Of a DNA stretch of 64,000 nt, positions 48,301-60,300 are shown piece by piece (positions within the stretch are counted from its first letter, which is position 1; each line of letters starts with the position of its first letter). The translations under genes were made by a program, and so were the position numbers. The notes under the pieces are model-generated. The model saw only the letters and a program-made list of their open reading frames with translations, had not been told where the DNA came from and did not search any database. The stretch is from Sabellastarte sp. h YS-2021. Taxonomy: Eukaryota > Annelida > Polychaeta > Sabellida > Sabellidae. The stretch lies in contig OZ024938.1 of the NCBI GenBank assembly GCA_964017235.1, positions 49,636,332 through 49,700,331 of the forward strand, in the 5' to 3' direction.

Positions 48301-51300
48301 TGTCCTTATCTCTGTACTTTTACACCACTTCTAGAAATATCTTATGGTGCCCAGGCTTATTAATGGAGTACATACATGTCCGACACTATTTTTAGGTACT
48401 GTATAATATTGAATATGACTGTGTTTGGTAGCTGAGGGATTAGTAACTGTTCAGTTACATGCTTTTTGTGGTTTTAAGTGATATTTAAATATCAATCGAT
48501 ATGCAAAATGAAATTAGAGATTAATATGAATATTGAAATTGTATCTCAATCCCTACACTGTTCTAAGTGTTTCTGTAAAGCATTTACTTGTGAGGCATGT
48601 TGAAATGTACTATAAATCTGTTTATTTGCATGGCCTGACCTTGTAAGAGGGTTTCAAGATGTATTGAGAAGAAAGACTGAATTGGGAATTAGTGTAGGGA
48701 TTGAAATGCAATTTGAATATCGATATCAAACTCTATTTTGGCTTTGCATATCGATCAATATTGAAATATTGTTTCACGCCGTAAAATCCGTTATTTTGCA
48801 CCTACTCATTCTTCAGTTATCAAAAATTGTTTTATTAACATATACAATATACAAAACTGACCATGAATTTAATACAAGCTGCCTATAAAAGCAACTAAAT
48901 TTCATAAAGAAATCTCAAGAAGTCTGTTAATGCATAAATATTGAAGATCAAACTACAGGAAACTTAAAAACTACAAAACTATTTGGAAAATTCTTCCCGG
49001 TGGGTGCTGGAAACAATATTGAAATTCCCACTTTTAGTATCGATATTGAAATTCAGAAAGACATATCGATCGATATTGAAATATTGATATATGATCCCAT
49101 CACTATTGGGAATTCCCCAGCTGTTGTCCTACCCTTCCCATCTGTCTGTATCTGCAAAATAATTACCCACTTTTCTTGAAATTGAACTGATAGGATTCTG
49201 TGCCCTGGCAGTAATATGGGGAAATCATCATAAGTCTGAATTCTGATCTGAATTCCGTTATAATGGGGTATTATAACTGAATGTACAGACACACACAAAT
49301 GCCAATTCTTTTCATTTTCCTATACATTTGGTAGGACTTTTAGTTGAGGCCAATCCATCTTTCACAAAGGTACTTGACAAATGGTGAGATTCTTTTCCTG
49401 AACTTAATTATAATATTTAACTGGAGTATTTCTTTTACAGTAACAAGATATTTCATATGTTAACAACCAGGTGTTTTTATTTATTACATCAGAAAAACCA
49501 TATCTTAATAAGGATGCAAATCTTGATGCAAATGTTTGAAGCTCTGATAATTAATGGTGACTTTCACTGCCATGTTATTCAGATGGACTTTAGTTGTATC
49601 CACCGGATAGCATCCGGTGGATACTATGGATTTGACTTCATTACACCTACGCCGCCGTTGCTGCAGTGTGTAGAGAGATTCACTGGTACCGCTCTAACTA
49701 AAAAAATATTATAGCTAGCCTTCTCAAATTTGCAGGATATGTTCATAACCATAAAATATTGCCTGGGAATATTTTTGGCCTCATTTTGAAAAACAAGATG
49801 GCCTCCACGGGCATTTTTCGACTTTAAACAAGGACTTTTGGTGGCCCTCCAGAGCAAAAGGTATTATAGGGAGAGATCTCAAATTCGCAGGATATGTTCC
49901 TCATTATAAAATCTTGACTGGGAATATTTTTGGCCTCATTTTGAAAAACAAGATGGCCGCCACAGGTGTTTCTTTGCAGTCATGAAAAGTGCTTATATCT
50001 CCCTTATTATTGGTCCTAGAGGTTTGGGATGGTAAACCAACCTGTAGGAAATCATGGGCTGGGAATCTTGTGGTGTGGTCAGATTTGACCTTGGACCCCT
50101 CCTTCAAGGTCAAACGAGGATAGCCAAACTTCAAAGTGCTTATAACTCGCTTATTATTGGTCCTAGAAGTTTGGGATGGTAAACCAACCTATAGGAAATC
50201 ATGGCCTGGGAATCTTTTGGTGTGGTCAGATTTGACCTTGGACCCCTCCTTCAAGGTCAAACGAGGATAGCCAAACTTCAAAGTGCTTATAACTCGCTTA
50301 TTATTGGTCCTAGAGGTTTGGGATGGTAAACCAACCTATAGGAAATCATGGCCTGGGAATCTTTTGGTGTGGTCGGATTTGACCTTGGACCCCTCCTTCA
50401 AGGTCAAATGAGCATAGCCAAACTTAAAAGTGCTTGTAACTCTCTTATTATTGGTCCTAGAGGTTGAGGATGGTAAACCAACCTATAGGAAATCAGGGGC
50501 TGGGAATCTTTTGGTGTGTTCGGATTTGACCTTGGACCCCTCCTTCAAGGTCAAACGAGGATAGCCAAACTTCAAAGTGCTTATAACTTGCTTATTATTG
50601 GTCCTAGAGGTTTGGGATGGTAAACCAACCTATAGGAAATCAAGGGCTGGGAATCTTTTGGTGTGGTCGGATTTGACCTTGGTCAAACGAGGATAGCCAA
50701 ACCAAAAAGTGCTTATAACTTGCTTATTATTGGTCCTAGAGGTTTAGGATGGTAAACCAACATATAGGAAATCATGGCCTGGGAATCTTTTGGTGTGGTT
50801 GGATTTGACCTTGGACCCCTTCTTCAAGGTCAAACGAGCATAGCCAAACTTAAAAGTACTTATAACTCACTTATTATCGGTCCTAGAGGTTTGGGATGGT
50901 AAACCAACATATAGGAAAATCATGGGCTGGGAATCTTTTGGTGTGGTCGGATTTGACCTTGGACCCCTCCTTCAAGGTCAAACGAGCATAGCCAAACTTA
51001 AAAGTGCTTATAACTCGCTTATTATTGGTCCTAGAGGTTTTGGTGCATTGTCTTTACGGTGGATACAATTTGCATCTGTTCTCCGATGCGCTAGGTCTAG
51101 TTCACTTTTGGGATAAAATTGCTTTCAAAATTTTGTGCCAATACATGGTGGTTGATATTGTAGTACTGCTAAATCTTGACCATTACTGCTCATCTGGATG
51201 TCAGTTTAGATGAGCATGTCAGCTGTAAAAATATGTTGAATCTAATGTCAAACCCAAATCAATTGATTTAATCCAAGTCATATTAATTTTTGTAAATTAA

Positions 51301-54300
51301 TACATCTTCACTTTTGTACAACCGTTTTCTAGTGAAATGTGATCTGTTGGCAATATTATGATTGCCTCACAGAATATATATCAGACATAAACAAGTCTAT
51401 AAACTGGTATTGTTACAATAAAAACTGGTAGAGTAAGAGATCTAAAATTCGCCAGAAATCGAAAATTCGGTACCTCTAAAACCTTAGTTAAATCCTGTGA
51501 AAAAGTTGATACTTTGTCTTGAACTTGGTATATTTCAGTTCAAAAAGCCTTGATTTACTATACATTCAACAAATCTCATGTCCATTAATTATTTTTATTA
51601 GTATTTTTACATGTGGTGAATTTTAGATAAGTGGCGAATTTTAGATTTCTTACTTTAATGCAGCTGAATAGCTAATCTCCTGAAAAGAAAGTGGTGGTCC
51701 TCTAGGCATTGATTGGATCTGGGTTTTCCCTGAAATAATTTACAATTTCTCAGAATTGTGTTTCCACTGTTACATATGCAATAACAAACATAGACATGGT
51801 TATAACACTCAAAAACTAGAGGAAGTGGTATTATCATGACACTTTTCCAGTCAATAGCCATAGATTTTTTCATTAAACTTTTTGTTGTACGGTATAAATA
51901 AATATACTAAATAAACGAAACTTTTTTTTAATTAGAAAATAGAATTTATGCCATGAATGAGTAGTTACCTGATAGAATGATAACTTATAAACAATTATAA
52001 CTGAAAAATTGGGCCAGTAAGGCTAGCTAAAGTACTCCTAAAAGCAGATAGAGTAATGGATTATAAACACAAAATTCCGTTTTAATAGTAGGAGTGGATT
52101 GGTGGCATTTTATTTATTTGTATCTTAGTTTTGTGATTATGGGCTTGCTCTGGTTAATGTTTTATTGTCACTGCTAGTTCCGTTAATTGTTCTGATTATG
52201 GTACACTCTGTCTCTGGAATAGTATTGGTGTGATAATGGACACTTAAAATGGTCCTGCTTACAACATACTCATAATTGTTGATTGAGATGTTGGTTTTAA
52301 AATTTTGATTCTGTATTTTCAGTAAAATGCTCTAGATACTAAAGTGGCTTTGCTACTTTAACTTGTCCCTTTTAAATATATTAAAACCTCCATTGTCCAG
52401 CATTCTGTTAAGCATAATATTTTGTGATCTCAGTTTTACTCTCCTAAATTAATATGTCCCTACTTTATTTACCTCCGCCAAGGAGGTTATGTTTTTGCCT
52501 GGGTTTGTTTTGCATGTGGGTTTCTGAGTTTGTTTGTGAAAAAGGTAACTCAAAAACTTATGGACGGATTTTGATGAAATTTTCAGGATATGTCTGAAAA
52601 GGTAAAAGGAAGATATGATTCAATTTTGGGAGTGATCCGGATCACTATCTGGATCTTCTGGATCCATGAAATTTAATTTTTAAAGACAGATAACTCAAAA
52701 AGTTATGGACGGATTTTGATGAAATTTTCAGGATATGTGCTCCCTTGGCAGAGGTTTGTGCTGTCCGAGTGCTCTTCTATGATAATAATATCTTCATTCT
52801 TTTGAACTTTCTGTGATACAACCTAATAATTTTGCTCTTCTAACATGATGAGATGATTGAAGTTCTACTGTGGTAAGAATTTTGAAACAGTCTAAATGGC
52901 ATACAAAATTAACACCTTCCCCCTCGTCCGAGACTGGTAATTATTCCGACGAACTTGTATCTTTCTAGAAAGGTCCAGATGTCCATTAGCTTAAAAAAAA
53001 TCTTAATAATTTTTTATTGGTAAAATTGATGCGATTTTTACTTTTTACATTGTTCCATTATGGAAAATAACATTAAACCAATTTATTCTTTAGCACCTGC
53101 TACTTGGTCAGTTTTGAAACTCAATATTGATTTTATCTACATCGAATAATGGACAATGGCAATTTTTTTAACAGACCTGTAACATATCTGAGTTGCAGGT
53201 TTCAGTGGATCTGAAAAGTTGTCCAGTAAGCTTTGTGTTATGATTCTAAATTATGATTTTATTGCGTTAATACATCCTATCCAATGGACAATTGCTAATC
53301 CGGTCGGCACAGACCAGCCCACCAAACGACAGAAAAACCCGCCCTGTGTTTCCATCAGCAGGACCAGTCTAGTACGGTGTAGTTTGACAATAAGCTTTGT
53401 GTCCTAATTCTAAATTATGAATTTGTACAGCTTTTTAACAAGAAGGTACCACCTTTTATCGATTTCATTTTTAACTCAATAATAGACATAAAGTATTGAG
53501 CCAGTGTAAGAAATTTGCCTCTGTTTAAAATTCAACCCAATCACAACAAAGAAGGGTTAGTGTGATCCAAAAATCAGATCAAAGTTTACAGAAAACTGAT
53601 TTTTGGATCATGTAAAGAAGATTCCACTGTATTTCATCTGAAATGTATAACAAAAAATGAGAATAGATTTAAAATGAAGACAAAGGTCAATGAAAAATCA
53701 CCTCAATTCCAATTCTTAGCTTAACTTGAGCTGATTTTTACCTAAGCTTTCATTGATCCATTTGCTTAAAATTGTGAATATTGTCCCTGAAAGGTGTGTA
53801 TGATTCAGGTTGTATAATCAGATAATTAAAATTATTGCTATAATTTCTTTTAAATGTAACTAAATTTGCGGCAGGAAAAAAGTATTTTACCCTTGAGCTA
53901 GTACATGCAAATCTTATTATTTGTGGACTTTTATTTTATGCACACAAATATTTTGTATACCGGTATGTATAAATAAAAAAATGTTAGAGTAAGAAATCTA
54001 AAATTCGCCAGGAATCTAAAATTCGCCACCTCTAAAACCTTAGTTAATTTTATGAAGAAAATGATGTTTTTGTGCAAAAATTGGTATTTTTCAGTTCAAA
54101 AAGCCTAAATTTACTATACAGTCAACAAATCTCACCACAATTCATTTATTTTAGTAGTATTTTCACATGTGGCGAATTTCATATATGTGGCGAATTTTAG
54201 ATTTCTTACTCTAATAGTCAAAAGCTGGTTTGCCTGGGCAAGGCTAACTTAGCAAGCTATTTGTAGTAGGCAGCATCCCCCCACATATTTCACTGCACTG

Positions 54301-57300
54301 TGATTACCACTGTATTGATCTGAGAAAAAGGGTAACTGTTATACTGCTCTCAAATAACAATAACAGACCCAGTGAAATGACACAAACAAACTAGTGTACT
54401 TGTATAATGTAGTAGTATAAGAATATACATACTGATGTAGACTTTGCAGCCAAAATCTGGACCTGCATGAGTATATAAAAACTGTTCTATAAATATGAAT
54501 TACTGGAGGCAAAAAACACTATGCTTTCACTAAAGAAGGTTTTTGTCAACATATACAGAAAACATGCCTGGATCCTAGTTTCTAGAAAATCAGAAGGTCT
54601 TTTTTTCATTTTGTGAGATTATTGGTATCAGTTCATGTGGTACAGTGACTTTGTTGGAATAATACAAGTTGATATGGAATTTCTTTTTTTTTGAAAAGAG
54701 GTTGTGTGATAAAAAATCTCTTGCCTGGGATATGTTTCTACAAGGATATGAACAGTTGCTGTGTTTTTAAAAAAAAGTGCTGCTATTAAAAGTCTGATGT
54801 GTGAATCATATTAATGTCAGAGAGATGAAACTCTAAGTTTATCAGAATGATTTGCTCCAGGATGTTGTGTGAATACAAGTTCCATCATTATACATACACA
54901 CACATATTTCAAAGCAATTTTTACATCCTTTTCCTGTGTTCTTGTTGTTGTACAGAGGCCTTATTATGTGAGGAATGATTTAAAAACCTTTTATGAACAT
55001 ACTTGTTGGCTGAGAGTATAATAGTGTTACATGAGATGGAAAAATGTAAACACAGAAAACCTAAACAGGCTATTCAGAACTACAGACCTTGTCAGACATA
55101 AACATAATACGTTTCATGTAAGAGAAATAAATTGTGTAAATTTAAAAATAATTCTCATCAAGTCTAATTGGATAGACATCAAGCTGTCATGTTACATTAA
55201 AGTTATCACTGGTTGAGAGATAAAAAATTGGGAAAAAAGGTCGTTACAAAGAGGCTTTAGAAGGTAAGTTATTGATACAGTACCATACAAGTATTAGGTT
55301 GTACTGTTCAATTATTCTGAGAATATTATGCAAGGATACTGTGGGGAGAAATAGTCATTCTTGGTAAGTATTCCATTTTGTGATTGTTTGTGGATCCTTG
55401 GTGGTACATCGGGCAAAACAGATACCTGCCATATCCATGGACAGGTGTTGTAATTTTAGTCCATTTTAAATGGGGAAGTATAGAAATATGCTGTTTGGAC
55501 TTTATTGACTATTCAAATGGGAAATAATCTAAGGTAAAAGACCATTATATTTGTAGCTACTTTGTGATTAAGTTACCAATAAATTCCATGCAGAAGTGGC
55601 TTGTATCTATTGTAAAGTGTTATAGTGTTCAAGGTTTTTTAATACATTGTTTTAAATGACTGTTTTCTTTTGAGTTTATTTATTTATTTATTTCGGGTTT
55701 TATGTCGCTTTCAACACTGTACAGGTCATATCATGATGGGTGGTTGGAAGGGCAGAGGAAACCAGTACGTACAGTTGGTTAAGGTTCTGTACTGTAAACT
55801 GCCGACCAACGGCAAGCAACTACCAGCTTTGCCACTTGAGGTAAGGCCGTGAACTGAACCCCAGCCTCAGAGGTGGGAGGCGAGAGTGTTACCACTCTGC
55901 CACCGTGCCCCCCCCCCCCCCCCGTTTCCTTTGAGATTATCAGAGAATGTAATAGCCTACAATGTTCCTCTGTAATGTTATGTCCTGCTACAGAATTGTC
56001 AGAAACATCAAACATGATTATGTCCACTGTACAGCTCTTTGTTTTTGTCAGTACAGCAGAACTTCTGTTATCCAGCCTTCCTTCAACCAAATACTTGATG
56101 TTATAAACCAATTTTCACTTCTTCAAATTTGTATTTCCTTCCTACTTTATAAAGGGAAATCGGTGGTGTAGTGGGTAACACAGCCACTTCCAATCCCTGA
56201 GGCCCGTGGTTCAAACCCCTGACCCTACCCTGTGTGGGAAAGTTGGTAGTTGCTTACCAGTGCCCAGCAGTTTACAGTGCAGAATCTTGATCAACTAGTA
56301 TATACTGGTTTCCTCTACCATTAAGAACTAATCTTCATGAAATAACCTATACAATGTGTTGAAAACAACATTAAACCCAAATAAATCAAGACCAACACCC
56401 TCTACTTTATATTAAATTGCCACTGTTATTTTATGACTATTTAGTACCCAACCAAAATCTCATTCTCCCAGTATGAACGGTTAACAGAGGTTCTGTGCAA
56501 GTGAAAGTTGACCATAACTGGAACCATGGTTCTAAATATACACATAGTGTCACTGTAATGTGATACTTGAGATCATAAAAGCAAGTACATTAGTACACTC
56601 TGTAGTACAGTATTACAGTAACACTCTGTCCTATCTTGATGTGACACATGTTTATATCTCATGGTCTTTGTCATTATCTATTGTTGCTGTACACATATAC
56701 TGACAGTACCCAGAATGACTTGGCCTTAATGAACCTAACACTGAGTGTACCAGTGGACATTTTAGCTGGATGAAGTTTTACTAATATATATATTGACTAA
56801 AACTAAGTTTCATTCATGGTCAGTTTTTACTTGTTAGATTAAAAATAATTTAAGACTTTCACTTAGACTTTAAATCTTCAAATGAATTTGCTAAAATTGC
56901 ATTAGACTTTAAATCTTCAAATGAATTTGCTAAAATTGCAAAGTTTTAACACCTTATGAATACATCTCCTTAGTTTGTATTTAATAAAAATTACTACCAT
57001 GTTTTGACGGCTGATGTAAATTAATGTGCACTTTACACTCAGCTAAACAGGATTTACATGCCCAAATTTCCTTGTCAGGAAGTATAAGTACTACCCGGTA
57101 GTGGTAAAATCTATATAAGTGTTTGGTATAACAATGTAACATGTATTAAGTTTACCAGAAAGGGAAGACGATTTGGCTAATATAAATAAAGGTATAGGCA
57201 AGTAAGTATTAGCAGAGTTAAGACAGATGTGATTGACAATTTTCTTTATAAGTATCACAAGTAAGTAAATAGTTATATTATTTTTTACCCAACAGCCTTT

Positions 57301-60300
57301 AAAGGCAATTCTCCGATGTCCTAGGTCTAGTTCTTATATTGAAAGGAACACTTTAATGTATGTACTGACTTTAAATATTGTGCATTATATTGTGTTTTTC
57401 AGAGTGAACACTTTGACTTTCAATCTGATGAGACGGAATCCCTCAGATACAGTCAGTGGTCTGCTTATGTTCACAGTGAATATAGAAAATACAGGTAAAC
57501 AGTGGTGATACTTGTGTGTTTAGTGTTATTGTATCCAGGGGAAGGGATCCGGTGGCTACTTTGGTTTAGCGTTTCCTATGCCGCAGCCGCGCATAGAGAT
57601 TTTCAGCGTTAACGCTCTAAGAGGAAAACTACACCAGCTAGATGCACCAAATTTTCAGGATATCTTCATTTGGGGGGGGGGGGGGGGGGGGGGGGGGTAA
57701 GCTTCCCTCGGACTGAAAATAGCCTCATTCTGGAAAACAGGATGGCCGCCGCGGGCATTTCTTTGAAAATAATCTACATTTTTCTACTTGTAGAAGGTTG
57801 AATCTCTTCATAGGTGATATGTATAACAGATATACATGTCCTCTACAACCTTGCACACATTTGACCTGGAAGCTCTTAATTTAAGATCATCCACAGAGTG
57901 CTGAAGTAACCCACATAGCAGACTTTAAAAGTGCCTATGTCTCCCTTATTAGTGGTCCTAGAGGTTTGCAATGTGAAACCGACGTATAGGAAATCATGTG
58001 CTGCAAATCTTCTGATGTTGTCAGATTTGACCTTTGACCCCTCCTTCAAGGTCAAACGAGGATAGCCAAACTTAAAAGTGCTTATAACTTGCTTATTATC
58101 GGTCCTAGAGGTTTGGGATGGTAAACCAACATATAGGAAATCATCGGCTGGGAATCTTCTGGTGTGGTCGGATTTGACATGGGGCCCCTCCTTCAAGGTC
58201 AAACTAGGATAGCCAAACTTAAAACTGCTTATAACTCGCCTATTATTGATCATAGAGGTTTGGGGTGGTAAGCCAACCCATAGGAAATCATGAGTTTCGA
58301 ATCTTTTGGTGTGGTCGGATTTGACCTTGGGCCCCTTCTTCAAGGTCAAACGATGGTTCACTGGCTTTGGTGAGTTGTCTTTCCAGTGGATACAAATTTG
58401 CATCGGTTCTCCGATGCTTAGGTCTAGTTGTATTGTTGTATTATACCCCACATAGCAGACTTTAAAAGTGCCTCTATCTCCCTTGTTACTGATCATAGAG
58501 GTTTGGCATTTGAAACCTGCTTATCGGAAATCGTGGGCTGGGAATCTTCTGATATGGTCAGATTTTACCTTGGACCACTCCTTCAAGGTCAAAAGAGGAT
58601 AGCCAAACTTAAAAGTGCTTATAACTCACTTATTACTGGTCCTAGAGGTTTGCAATGTGGAAGCAACTTATGGGAAATCATGTGCTGAGAATTTTCTGAT
58701 GTGTTAAGATTTGACCTTGGGCCCATCCTTCAAGGTCAAACAAGGATAGTCAAGCTTAAAAGTGCTTTTAACTCGCTTATTATTGGTCCTAGAGGTTTGC
58801 AATGTGAAACCAACTTATAGGAAATCATGGGCTGGGAATCTTCTGATGTGGTCAGATTTGATCTTGGGCCTCTCTGTCAAGGTCAAATGATGGTTCACTG
58901 TCTTTCCACATTTCAGACTTTGAACTCTGTTCAGTAGAATGTTTTTTCTTACATTAGAGAGAGCATGAATATCAATCAACATTAAGTCATTATCCTTTTG
59001 GTAAATTTTATTTATTTCACTGGCCTTTGAGAAGTTTCATATTCTAACATTATGTGGCAGTGGGTTCAATTACAGCTCATGACACCATGTGGTATTCACC
59101 TAAGACTTGTTTTCATATCGCTTTAGTTTTTAGAGGGAACCTTAATCTCAGTTTTGACCTTTCTGAAATGTAATCTAGCTGGCAGTAATACATTATTTCT
59201 TTACATTGGCCTTCCAGCTATGTGACCCAAAGTCAATAATTGCTTGTTTCTTTACAGGTATTGTAGAACGTGACAGTGTCTGTATGGGCAATCGTCTCAG
59301 TCAAGAACCAGCGAGAGTTTCACAGGAACATCTCACTGGACCAGCAGACCAAGTGGTCCCCAATGGTTATGCAGACACAGAGATGAACAGTATGTGTGCA
59401 GGGGGTGCCAACAATGGTGTAATTTCACTGGATAAGTTAACTAGAGGACGTTTAGGAGATTCCTTTGAGTTATCAGAAGACTTTTTGTGCAACAGTCCAA
59501 CAAGTCTTTCAGAAGTACCTGTGATTGAGTGTTTTGCTGGTGAACTGCATTCAGTCGATCAAAATATTACTCATAATAGTCAGGTGCTAGAAAGTAATGC
59601 TGAATTGGAGAGCATGGAAGATCATATGCCTGAAACAGGGACTTATACTGTGGGAGACAGAATAAATCCAGAGGCAGAGAAAGATTCTGTGGCAGAAATT
59701 GCGATGTCACCGGAAATGCAGGATTTTTGTCCTAGTTGTGGTCAGGACAGCTTTGTCAGTAGATCAAGTGAAGATCCAGTTGTAAATAATCAGAATGCTT
59801 TAGCAGAAGCAACGGTTGGGGCTACTTTTGATATTAATAATGATGATAAACCAAGTGAGGATATACTTCCACCACCTTTGCCACCTAGAAATTACAGAGG
59901 GTCGCCACGTAAGTCAAAAAGCAGCAGGAACTCAGGGGTTTATGGCCAAGATTTGGATTTGATGGTGCAGGAGAACTATAAGGTGGTGAAGCGAAAAAAG
60001 GATAAGAGGAGAGATAGTGGAATTAGGTCAACAGATAATAGCAGTAGAAATAGCTCAATAATGGAGGCTTCTACAGCTTCCACTGACTTTATGGTGATGG
60101 ATGGTTTTGAAGGTGAACGGTTTCATGCTAATGACCAGAATATGGGAACCAGTCCGGAATTGCCAGTTATAGAACATTCATATGCTAATGTAACAGAGTT
60201 GGCTGGAGACACTGGACAGTCATTAAGTAATGATAAATCTTCTGATGATCCTAATTTAGTTGCAGCTGAAGTAGATGCCACTGCACAGGCAAGTCAAGTA

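Noticed and set aside
57876..58496. 206-codon open frame on the minus strand
   Set aside because: It runs through 147-bp repeats whose length is a multiple of three, so any open unit stays open. Other arrays of the same repeat are not open in this frame, and there is no start context or family match.
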